In this document: in pieces, positions 35,252 through 45,945 of the stretch
Layout of the letters: every line of letters starts with the position of its first letter
Numbering within the stretch: the stretch's first letter is position 1
From: Vigna angularis
Taxonomy: Eukaryota; Streptophyta; Magnoliopsida; Fabales; Fabaceae
DNA: 64,000 nucleotides
Assembly: GCF_016808095.1 (NCBI RefSeq)
Contig: NC_068970.1
Location: 13,498,501 to 13,562,500, forward strand
Direction of reading: 5' to 3'
The notes under the pieces: model-generated
Told to the model about the DNA's origin: nothing
Database searches by the model: none
The model's input: the letters and a program-made list of their open reading frames with translations, nothing else
Translations under genes and position numbers: made by a program

Positions 35252-37108
35252 TGTAACATCCCAAATTCTCACATTAATGTAACATCCCAACTTTTCACAT
35301 TAATGTAACATCCCAAATTTTCACACTTGATAATTAACATTACATTTACGGTAACATCTCGTAATCTCACCCTTTAAAATTTCCTAGTTGATATAAGTCT
35401 ATACATGTAAAAAGGTTCTAATTATAGTTCTTCTACTCCTCCCTTTCCTTGACACTGTGTGAGGCGACATTCCTTCATCTGCTCTCGTATAACGAATTAT
35501 ACGATCATCGCACATACCCAAACACAAACAAATAGGGTGAGCTAACATGCAACCAATCATTTATAAAATATGCATGCAAACCTCATATAATAATTATGTC
35601 AGACATACTCATACCATCATACAACAATCACAACATACATATTCATCTATTACTTTGATACACATGATAAAATGACATCACAAGACTTGTTACTTTATAC
35701 CCCGACTCGTCCGGACTAGAATGATTACCGAGCTATGGCGGGTCTTGCACTCGTGGTGGCTTTTTGAAACTTGGGCACTACCGCCCGGCACTACCGCCTT
35801 ATGAAACTTGGGCACTACCGCCCGACCACAGTCACGAGGTTAATCCGTTATCACTCACCTTGGATCATATGGAAGCACCCAAGACTAGGACCTCCTGCTA
35901 CTCCTCACCACATGGTTCAATCCTCTCTACATGAGAAGAAAGACCATTGGAGTTTCAGGATGACCCCCAAAACTGAGCTACCATGCAATCATTCTATACA
36001 CCCCCAAATCACCACCATGTATCCTCTCCTTGAGGATCATGGAATTACGTATATGAATCATACTATCACTTTGAAACTTAACCCAAGACATGAATAACCA
36101 GATATTATCATATTATCACAGTGAATCCAACATATCTCATGCATTCACATACTTCCCACATAAATCACATCATTATAGTTCACAACCATGTTCAGATGCA
36201 TAATTCAAATGCAATAAAATCCAATCATTTTAGAAATTATACAAACTGAATATATCACAAAAGAAATTAACAGTACATAATCTGTTCAATAGGATTTAAG
36301 TTAAAAACTTGTCGAGTAGACTTCCAAGAAAGAGAGGTGTGTCACAATGGACAACTTAAGTACCAAATCTTTCCTTAGCCAAAGCGTTCCTCAACTAGTT
36401 TTTAACAAATTTCTTATTTACAGATTCAAAACAACAACATATAATATTTACACCGAATTTCAATATAGATAAACATACAGTAAGCATTAACAATATTCAC
36501 ACATAATTTCAAGACATGAATAGTAATAAAACAGTACTAAATCATAATATAAAAGCTTAGAAAAGTTAGCTCCCCTACCTCTATTCCAGACTTAATCTCC
36601 TGCTCCGAATTTGTTTCCCCGAAAACTCTTCAGAACCTTTACTCTTCTTGCAATTAAAAATTTTTCCCTAACTCTTTCTTCTCTATTTCTCAAGCTCTCA
36701 CTTGATTCCTCTTCTCTTGGTGCAAAATGTCCTTCCCTCCCATGGCTATTTATAGGTAAAAAATTTTACTATTCATTAATTTTTTTAATATTATTTTATT
36801 ATATTAATTTCTTAATCACTACTTTACTTAATGGATTCATAATGGATTCCTTAATAATGTCTTCAAATCTGATCTTAATTCCTTCCATGCTAAGAAATTC
36901 TTAAATTTTTTTTTTTATTACTATTCACTTTTTACTATTCAATTTTCTAAAAAAAAATTCTAAATAAGTTATCAAAATTTTGAAGCTCTCCTTCTAAAAT
37001 TACTATAATTTTATATCCAAAATTTACATATTTTTCTATCCATTAAAATTATTATTACTAATAAAATGCTAAAATTTACTATTATAAATATTTTTCATGG
37101 GTCTTACA
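35252..37108 (-). repeat. LTR (5' LTR of the minus-strand element)
   Basis: This copy is 1857 bp, colinear with the copy at 30300-32198 and about 99% identical by eye outside the 37-bp repeat difference. It is flanked on the right by the target duplication CTTAT. Confidence 0.9.
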
Positions 37109-37113
37109 CTTAT

Positions 37114-38407
37114 ATTCATATATTTTTCTATCGGTTGTTTATCATAGAAAAAGTTATTTATATGTTAAATAAAAATTCATAAATCATATGTCCAATGGCT
37201 TAAATTCAAATCTCTAGAGGATTCTAGACCCAGCTTTACCGATAACAAATTCTTTTAAAATGATTCTTACACACTTATACTTTGACTTCTACAGTAACTA
37301 TAACAAAACATATAATAAAATAATGTACTAGCTAAATTATTGAATTGTTCATAGTTACTTTTCTTAACATGTGTTCTATTTCTTAGATTTTTTTTCCGTC
37401 ATTTTGGATTGTTCTAAACTTTGTCTTCCTTTGTTGCACCAAGAAACAATTTTAAATTGACCATTGTGTATATTTTTGACACTTGTGGTTTTCTTGGTTT
37501 TAAATTGACCATTGTGTATATTTTTTCGTTGTATCTTTTGTACAAGTTTTTTCATTTTTTTTTTCTTGGCGCGAGTTCGGTAGATGATTGACATCGATGG
37601 ATTGTCATAAATAATATAGTAAAAGTTGTTCAGTGTTATTCCTTTTTACAAAGATTTCTGCCGATTTTTGTTTACAATTTTCAATTTAGGCCTTTGTTGA
37701 TCAGGGATAAAGAAAATTGTGAGTTATGTGCTTTTATTGATCACAGTTGGTGCACTTCATCAAAAGGTGAATTTTTAGGTTTATGGTTTTGTTTGTTATT
37801 GTCCAGCTCAGTGTTGTTATCACGTCTATGGTAAATTTCGAGAAAATGAGGCAATACCTGTGGCAAATAAAGGTTAATATTTTGAAAAAGTTTACACTTT
37901 GGTTTTGCTATATCCATGAATAACGTAATTATTTTTTCTTAAGGTTTTGATTTTGGTTCAAATATGTCGAATAACATTATTAAAGTCATTTGAGTTTTTA
38001 TCTTTAAAAAAAATGTCTTTTATCCAAATCCATTAAGGATCGATTAACATATTCTCAAGTATTATTCGTTTTGGAGACTAAAATTCCGTAACGCTTTTAA
38101 CACTTCTCAAGTATAAAGTATATTTATATTATCTTTAATTTCACATTTTTTTAATTAGAAAATTAAATTAAATCAAAGTTTTAAAAAGAAATTAATTTTA
38201 ATTTTTACTTAAAATTAAAATACAAAAAACATATTTAATCTAATTTATAAATTTTCTAAATAAATGGAGAAGAATGACTAAAAGATCATGGTTAAATATT
38301 CATAATCCGTCTTCACATTTGTGTCCCTCTACTGTATCAAAATTGCATTTAGCAACAAACCTTCTTGATGTGAAATCCAAGGAGTTATTCCTTGAGAAAT
38401 AACTTAC
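37114..38407. other. Intergenic DNA right of the retrotransposon
   Basis: No gene is seen. 37114-37290 is homologous to 43850-44255 upstream of P450 gene C, with shared blocks such as 'gattctagaccc' and 'taccgataa'. A 36-37 base unit around 'ttttaaattgaccattgtgtatattttt' is present twice at 37449-37525. Confidence 0.5.
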
Positions 38408-38639
38408 CGGAGATGGACTTGTCATGAAAAACTTCTTCAACTTTAACCACACTTTGAGTTTTTCCTTCACTTGTTACCTCGTAAAGAATTTCATTTGAGA
38501 AAGACAAAAGAATTAAAGAATGTGTTCCCCTCTTGAACTCTCATCCTCTGAATGTAAAGTCATGCCAAATAACGGTATCCGGACTTCCTGTTCTTCCAAT
38601 AGAGCATGCATCTTGAGAGCCAAGATTGAAATTGTTAGC
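38408..38639 (-). pseudogene. Relic exon of an unidentified gene
   Basis: On the minus strand one frame runs ANNFNLGSQDACSIGRTG, then SPDTVIWHDFTFRG, a single in-frame TGA, then SLILLSFSNEILYEVTSEG and VVKVEEVFHDKSISG. It ends at a good splice donor (CCG|GTAAGTT) at 38408/38407. Composition and the long frame on both sides of one stop are typical of a decayed exon. I do not recognise the family, and no further exon was found nearby. It may alternatively be a gene fragment carried by a transposon. Confidence 0.5.
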
Positions 38640-39005
38640 CAAGCTTATGGACGAATTGAGAGTAGATGCAAGGCATATTAAACATATATAATGTGTGAAT
38701 GATGTGAAATTATGCGTACTCTTATATCATAATTGTGTATATTACATGTAATATTGGTGTGATATTATGTTGTGCATTGCAGGTGCATGGCGAGGAATAT
38801 CTAGGATGTTATTATGACTCCATGGGTTGTAATATGTTACACATGAAACATATTAAGGAAAGAAGATATATAATGCTTTTCTAGTGATTAGGTAGATTAA
38901 AGTATAGGTTATGAGAGATAAAGGAAGCTTGCACATTAAGTTGTTACAAAGTTAATTTCGGAATAGAAAGTTGAGGATAAAAATATAATGTTTATGATGG
39001 ATAAT

Positions 39006-41038
39006 TGTTGAACTTTTGGCAAGTGTACCAATAGTCAACTGTAGTATAATGATTTTTAAGTAAGAGTATCGATTCCACGAAGAACAATTTCAATTAAATA
39101 GATAAATTTATCTCAAACAACATATATACAAAGGGTATTCAATCTGATTCATAATGGATTTTGATAATTTATACTATGTTACCTAAAAGTAAAATAGTAA
39201 CAGCAGATAAGTTAAACAAAGTTTAATATGAGAAGTTGGGATTGAATTCATCTATCTCACTTGTCTGCAATCTCAATGAATATAAACATATAGCAACTGC
39301 AATTACCAATATTGATGCAACACACAAAAGTCATTTATACCGATTCCTCGCGTATAAAATTCATAAGATCAGTTCCTTGAATATTGATTCCTCACACATC
39401 CAACAAACTGTCCAGCATTATATTCAAGTGTTATAAGCAATTGATAAACTGAAATTTATCCCTAGCATCACAGGATATCAAGTATTCTTGTTCAGATGAG
39501 ATTTTAGAAATAATTTCCAGTCAAAACTAAAACCCACATTCATGAAACTATTGATCAGATAGAATCAAGCACTAAGAGCAGAACAAAAATATCAATATTG
39601 AATAAAACAGAAATGTTATATATAAATATCACCAGATTACATCCGAGTTCGAATCGATTACATTCAATCCCAAGAGAAAAGATCAGTCACTCATGGTGGC
39701 CATTAGCATTCTAAGAGATGAAGACACTAGTACAAAAATAGCTTATAACGTCATGTGTTTAACATCCAACCACTGAATTACCAACGTTAAAAATGAGCGG
39801 TGGTATTTTTGTAAATAAATGCAATTATTAAACGTCGTTTAAAATTGTAATTCAACGTAAAAGGATATAAAACGTCGAATGACTTTTAAATTCGGCGTAG
39901 TGAATTCAATAAAAATTTGAGTGGAAGATTGAAAATTCATTCACTTTATCTTAGCGCGAGATACCCTTTTCTTTTCTCCAACTTTTCTCGAGCGAAGTTT
40001 GACGAGCATCACATGTAATCTTTCTTTCATTTGATACAAATGCATGTTAATTAATTACTTTATGTATGATTTTTGTTTGTTTGAACCGATTATTTCCGTG
40101 CTCTTGTTCTTCATAGGCGCATTCTGCTTTCTCTCTCATTGTGACGAAACTTTATTCCGACGAACCCACCTTTTGAAGGTTAGTTTTCGTTTTCATTTTC
40201 GTTTTTGTTTTGAAGAACTTGTTTTTTTTTTAAACTTGTTTGTTGTTGTTGTTTAGCTGAACTTGTTTGTTCTTGTTGTTTGATTGAACTTGTTTGTTTG
40301 TTGGTTATTACTGTTTGTTGTTAATACTACACGTTCATAGTTCATGCTTTATAAAATACCAAAAACTGAAATTTGTTGTTTTTCTGCTTATCGGGTCTTG
40401 TAGAGTTGTAAAAAAGGATCGCAATTAATTAAAAAAAACAAAACCAATTGATTAACGTCGAATATTGACAAAATTCGACGTTAAATTTAACTTCTCCTGA
40501 TATGACGTCGTTTGCGATTTGGTCGTTAAAAGCCCAAAATATTCGACGTTGTATGCAATTTTTATACTAATGAGAAGAAGATCCTACAGCTAAAGTGGAA
40601 AAACAACCCTTTATATAACTTTGTGATTTTTCTCCGCCGCTCTCTTCGTTCTCCCTTTCTTTCTGACTCGTGAGTATATATATTGCGCAAATTCTCGCTT
40701 AAGCTAGATGATTATCGCTTAAGCGAGAAGAAACTTCTTGGAGAAGATGGGTCATTCTCGCTTAAGCTAAATTATTCTCGCTTAAGCGAGAATGACTTAT
40801 GAAGTAATGGCTTCCTGAACGAATCTTGGTTAAGCAAGATCATTTTAGCTTGGGCGAATTGTTGCAGGATTTGCTCTTCTCTCTTTTCTCTTCTCTCTTA
40901 ATTTACCTGGAACATATACAAAATAGGGGTCAAATGATTTCCTTTTAATCAACAACTCGGAAACATATGATTACATTTCATCTTTCTTAGATTGGGGCGA
41001 ATTGATACAAATATACAAAATTTAAAATATAAGTGTCA
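39006..41038 (-). mobile_element. LTR-like repeat (solo LTR or fragment), interrupted by CACTA element
   Basis: Plus strand starts TGTTGAACTTTTGGCAAGTG and the far end is ...ATAAGTGTCA, giving TG/CA ends. The beginning matches the reverse complement of the end of the solo LTR at 2982-4218 ('ttgagactttggcaagtgtacca'), so the two are related but opposite in orientation. Removing the 848-bp CACTA insert and its 3-bp duplication leaves about 1.18 kb, near the 1.24 kb of the relative. No matching target duplication was found (ATAAT versus AAATT), so the right boundary is tentative. The CTCGCTTAAG palindromic motif occurs four times at 40693-40795. The 66- and 70-codon frames here (39236-39436, 40044-40256) are not supported as genes. 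Confidence 0.5.
39725..40572. mobile_element. Non-autonomous CACTA element, 848 bp, target duplication AGA
   Basis: The left end is CACTAGTACAAAAATAGC. The right end, reversed, reads CATTAGTATAAAAATTGC, matching at 15 of 18 positions. A 3-bp direct repeat AGA (39722-39724 and 40573-40575) flanks it, as expected for the CACTA (EnSpm) superfamily. Subterminal AACGTCG-type motifs occur near both ends in both orientations (about 39838, 39870, 40455, 40485, 40503, 40548), the likely transposase-binding sites of a parent element. No transposase frame is present. It is inserted in the LTR-like repeat at 39006-41038. Confidence 0.85.
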
Positions 41039-41253
41039 AAATTTCATATGAAAATTTACTACTTTTTTGGACTTATCAATAATATTTGTTTTTATTATAC
41101 ATGTTTGATACAGATATTCCATAATACACGTTAAGCGTGACAAATTAAATTGCTCAATTGAGATACATTTGAAAATTTTAGTACTTTTAATTAAATAAAA
41201 GTAATTCAATTGTCACAGTATAATATGAGAGTGTAAGTGTAAATAATGTGATT

Positions 41254-41255
41254 TA

Positions 41256-41346
<91 letters not shown>

Positions 41347-41347
41347 G

Positions 41348-41378
<31 letters not shown>

Positions 41379-41383
41379 GTATA
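41254..41383. repeat. (AT)n array with regularly spaced GTAT/ACAT interruptions
   Basis: The AT dinucleotides are interrupted every 14-24 bases by one transition giving TGTAT or TACAT. The array sits exactly where homology between the 3' flanks of P450 genes B and C begins. The Tyr/Ile-rich frames across it are artefacts. Confidence 0.9.
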
Positions 41384-41470
41384 ATATTTATACAGCACCG
41401 TATACATATCCAACTAGTATAACAAGCGTGTTACAATCTAAGAAAACGAAAACATACAGTAGAAGTTTAC

Positions 41471-43720
41471 TCAAGATGAATAGGTTTTTGGTTTAAGGAG
41501 AAGTGGTAGTTTCTTTGAGACAACAAGTCCAAATATCTCGGTCATGTCTATATCAAGTGTAGCAGTACCAGTTTCAGGCAACTTCCAATCGAACCAACAA
41601 AGAAGATTAGCAAGCACATACTCAATTGAACTGATTCCAAAACTCATTCCAGGACATCCTCTTCTTCCAAAACCAAATGGAATAAAGTGAAAGTTTTCTT
41701 GGTTTTTGAAATCAAAATCACTGTTTTCAAATCTCTCTGGCAGAAACTCTTCAGGACGATCCCAAAGTTTAGGATCCATTTGCATTGCCCATGCATTGAT
41801 ATATACCGTTGTTTTTGCAGGAATATCGTATCCATTTAGTTTTACATCAGCCATTGTTACTCGAGGAGCCAAAAGAGGAGTTGCAGGGTGCAACCTTATA
41901 GTTTCTTTGACTACACATTTTAGAAATCGCATTTCATTGACATCATTCTCTTCCACCTTTGATTTATAACCTACTACTGTCCTCACTTCTTCTTGCACTT
42001 TTTTCATTGTGGTTGGGTTCCTCATAAGTTCTGACATGGCCCATTCTAATGTGGCTGCAGTTGTGTCGGTACCTCCCAGAAACATGTCCTAAAAAATTAA
42101 CAATTGAAATTTTCATTAAACTTGTAACAATGACAACAATATAAAATTTTCAATTGTAAACCAAGCCTTCCATATTTATCAACTTGAAAATTACTATAAG
42201 TTTTATCTTCCAACAATTGAAAGATTAAACTTAAAATAACGCTTATCCGTTTCTAATCCTTTAATTTAACGTTTAAAAATATAAATCTTATTTTCTTAAA
42301 ATTTAAAGAAATAAAATAATTTTTAGATTTGAAAACCAAATTGAATTAACTTTAAATTTTAAAGACTAAAACTATAACTAACTTTTTATTGAAAGAAAAA
42401 TGAAAGTATATATATGTGACAGTAAAAGTTGAATAATCAATAAAAATTGAATGCTATTATATGACCAAGACATTAAAAGTTGACAAAGACAATATAAGTG
42501 ACAGAAAATGGACTGATCAACTACATATCAACTGCTACAAGCGATGCAGTCCACGAAAAATAAACATGGTGGTGACCATATTTGTTACATGAACATAAAA
42601 CTATCTAATCTATATAGACATAAGCAGAATATACTTAATATATTATTATAATACGGTTCTCACAGGGTTATTTCAATTTTAAAACATTATTTTATATATA
42701 TTATGTGCCATATATATACGTGTAACTGTGAGCTAGAGCTACGGAAATAAATTACCAGTGAAGGGACAAAAAAGATACCGTAATCAGTGATTTGATGTCA
42801 TTTTTGGTGAACTCGTATCCCAGCGTGTTGTCCTCGTGATGGTTGAGGAGAATATCCAAGAAATGTTTCATTTTGGAGTGTTCACCTTCTCTTCTAAGCC
42901 TCATACGTTCTGCAATCACCTCTTCAAATAAAGCATCCATTGCTGCAGCTGTGGCCTTGTATTTCTGAATTTTTCCAGTAACAACATCAACCCAACCCAA
43001 CCAAGGGAAGTAATCTCTAACAGTGAAAGCTGCAATATGAATCAAGGCTTCCCTTGCCAACTCTTTCACTCTGCTGTAACCATCTCCTGCAAACTTCCTT
43101 CCAAGAGCACATTTACACACGATACTATTTGTTGTTGACATAATCATCTCACTTAGATTTACGTAACTGGCATCGTTCGAGCTTGCTTCACGTAGCTTTT
43201 TCACCAACTCCCCAGCTTCTTCTTCTCTGATGACTCGAAATGATTGCACCCTTTTGGTGGTCAAAAGTTCAAGAACACATATTTTTCTTTTCAGTCTCCA
43301 GTTTTCTCCATAGAGTGAGAAGCCAACATCTGTGCATCCGTAGAGTAAGATTTTAGAGGAAGTGTTTTGGGGTCGGTCCGAAAAGGCTAGGTCATGTGTT
43401 TTGATTATTTCGGTGACCAAATCTACAGATGAAACGACGAGGGTTGGATTTTGCATCTGTCCCAACTGCAACATCATTATATCTCCATATTTTAGAGAGA
43501 GATCTCGAAGAGCTCGATGTGGCAGTGTCCCAAACTGATGCAGATTGCCTATGAATGGGAGCTTTGGTGGAGATGGTGGCAGATTCAGATTGGTTTTTGG
43601 TTTGGATCTTCTTGCGAGCTTAAAGAATAACAGAACACTGATGAAGAAGGAAAGAGAAAGATAGAAGGTAGAAGAGAATACTCCTTCCATTTGCTCAAAA
43701 GGCCTTTGTTTAAGAACCAT
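41471..43720 (-). CDS. Cytochrome P450, CYP71 family (gene C, full length)
   Basis: Minus-strand exons are 43720-42779 and 42088-41471, with a GT-AG intron 42778-42089 in phase 0 (...DIKSLIT | [10 protein letters not shown]...). The 519-residue product starts [13 protein letters not shown], followed by a membrane anchor, KLARRSKPK, the [13 protein letters not shown] hinge, GGTDTT (319-324), KETIR (376-379), PERF (431-434) and haem motif [10 protein letters not shown] with Cys 459. All essential P450 motifs are present, so it should be a functional ER-anchored mono-oxygenase using NADPH-P450 reductase; the substrate is not predictable. It is the near-identical partner of gene B. Its N-terminal 60 residues are closer to gene A than gene B's are, and both donor (CGGTATCT) and acceptor (TTTAG) sites are conserved between B and C. 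Confidence 0.94.
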
Positions 43721-43756
43721 TTATTTTTTTCGATCAATCTATACTTATTAGACTAC

Positions 43757-43766
43757 ATTTATAACA
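43757..43766 (-). promoter_or_regulatory. TATA box of P450 gene C
   Basis: Minus-strand GTTATAAATG about 38-45 bases upstream of the ATG, at the same place as in genes A and B. Confidence 0.55.
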
Positions 43767-43784
43767 TGGCTTTCGACTAATGAA

Positions 43785-45715
43785 AACTTTAAATATTATT
43801 AACATTTATTACCTATTATTATTTGTATCTTTTTATTATATTCCGATACTCTCGTATTTATATTTTTATCATTTGTCTACCTATCAGTTAATCAGAAGGA
43901 TGATATATAAAACAAATTATTTATATGTTTTATAAAAAAGTATCATAAATGATAATAGAAAACAAAAATGATAAATAAAATATATTTTTATAGACTAAAA
44001 GTTTGTAAGTAAAGTAAACAATTTATTTGAATTTATGTGTAATCAAGTTTATGTAAAAGTTTAGTTTTTATTTTTATTTTTTCAAATATTTATGTATATG
44101 TATGGGAGGGGTGAAGGTCAAGGTTTAGTGATAAGATCGAAAATTGAAATATGTCTGTGGCCAATGTTGCACTTGGATTGAGATCGATAGATGATTCTAG
44201 ACCCTTACCGATAAAATAATTTCTTTTAAAACAAGTCTTATATACTTTGCCTTTTTATCAATAAAAATAATATTTTAGCATAAATTTTGTAAGAGTTAAT
44301 GAATTATTTATATATATAATTATTTTTTAAATTTATGTTCGAAAGGAAAAATTCACGCAATAATTTTATTAATAGGTTGTTTACAAATAATGGTGAAATA
44401 GACCGCAAATGTCGTAGAAAGATATCTATGCTAGAAACTTTGCATGGATATTTGGAAGTATACAAAAGCAGGAAAATGCAACGGGTGAAGTAAACAAAAT
44501 GTGTCGTTATAATTTGGATTATATTTTAAATTCTTTAAAAAAAATAATCTACTCTAACCTTATATCGAATCATTGAGTTATTTTAGTCAGATTTGAAAGA
44601 AAATGTTTTTTTAAATTATTCTAAATTTTAAAAATAAATGTTTTAGAATAAATTATAAAAGAAATATATATAGAGAGACTTTGATCCTAAGCAAATATTT
44701 TTCTTTATACAGTCATATAACAAAAAAGTTAATAAAAATGACATAAAATATATTCTTATCATTATTAATTTATTGTTATTAAATTTTGTTATTACCACGT
44801 TATTTGCTTCATGTAAGAATTTGGTCATCACAATCATATCATCCTACGAACCATAAAAAAAAGTAAGTTTGTTTAAATTACATTCTATACATGTTTTAAA
44901 TTATTTATATTAAAAAGTGAATTTTAAATCTAATTTAATTTCACAAAAATCTACTAATATATTGTAAACTAACTTAAACATTAGTCTATATTTTAAACTC
45001 GTTAACTTAATCTATGTGTGACTTTCAACACACTCCTCATATCGAGACATATATTTATAATGTGTTCGACTAGAGATAAATGGATAGTCTGATAACGGTC
45101 TAATAATGACCCAATAGCAGATGAAATAATTAGTCTAATAAAGAATAAATTTCTCAAAAACGAATAACACAATAGGTCCAAAAAATAATAAATCTCCTTA
45201 TATATAGTGAGTGACATAATAAATCGAACAATCACCAAATCTCACTAGAAAATGTTATATTCATAACTTTGATATCATATTAAGAAAGTGAATTTTAAGT
45301 TTAACTCCACTTTACAAAACTAGTTGTCTTTAGGACACTAATTAACTAATATATAAAATCAATTCAAATGTTTATTCATTTTGTATCAAAACTTACAAGC
45401 TTCACTTACCTCGTCCCTTATGCGTCACATTCATGTCTCTTCAAGTTTATCACATTATATAATTTACAACTTTTTAGAAGACCCGTGTGCATTGAAATTG
45501 GATTAAGAGATTTTGTATTTGCACATTATCATCTTTGTTGACATTTCAACCAGAAGCAAACAACAAAGTGCACTTATGTGATAGAGTAAATTTTTAAGAA
45601 TTACAACGTTCACACAAGTAACATATAAACATTTTTTTATACTCTTAGCATTTAATTTTTGTTCTACACGACGCTAGAACAATATAAATCATTTTCAAAT
45701 ATTCGTAAGTTCAAT
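43785..45715. other. Upstream flank of P450 gene C
   Basis: 43785-44290 is homologous to the two sides of the retrotransposon insertion (30240-30299 and 37109-37350) and preserves the empty site. The rest is AT-rich with no gene. Frames at 44643-44837 and 45002-45238 (minus) have no recognisable content. Confidence 0.5.
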
Positions 45716-45945
45716 ACATCAATTGGGGCTACAGTAGGGATGATAGAAAAAAAGGTTGGAGTGAGAGAGATGAAAGAGAAAGGGTTGAGAGGAATGAGAG
45801 AGGTGAGTAAGAATTTGGGGGTTTCTTTTTTTTTTTTAGTTTTGAGAATGAAAATTATTAAAACTTAGAATCCATAATATATAAGAGTATTTTTGTCTAC
45901 TAAAACCTGATACACATTGCTAAATGTATCCACTGAGACGTACGT
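45716..45945 (+). mobile_element. MITE-like dispersed repeat, copy 2
   Basis: It matches 5181-5421 over most of its length: 'ggggctac', the GAGAG-rich part, a T-run, 'agttttgagaatgaaaatta', 'acttagaatccataatat' and 'tgtatc-actga'. The ends have decayed relative to copy 1. The 69-codon plus frame inside it is part of the repeat. Confidence 0.6.

Larger units (their letters stand above)
30295..37113 (-). mobile_element. Young non-autonomous LTR retrotransposon, target duplication CTTAT
   Basis: Two near-identical LTRs (30300-32198 and 35252-37108) flank a 3053-base interior. A perfect 5-bp direct repeat CTTAT lies outside (30295-30299 and 37109-37113). On the minus strand the LTRs start TGTAAGACCC and end GGGATGTTACA. 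The primer-binding site TGGTATCAGAGC (complement at 35236-35247) lies four bases inside the 5' LTR, and a purine tract TTAGGGAGAA abuts the 3' LTR at 32199-32208. The sequence 'cgaggacgaaaa' just before the tract is typical of Ty3/gypsy chromovirus (Tekay/Del-type) 3' ends. No gag, protease, reverse transcriptase or integrase frame remains; the longest interior frames are short and motif-free. It therefore resembles a large retrotransposon derivative mobilised by another element. By eye the LTRs differ at about 17 substitutions plus a few indels, about 1%, implying recent insertion. Confidence 0.9.
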
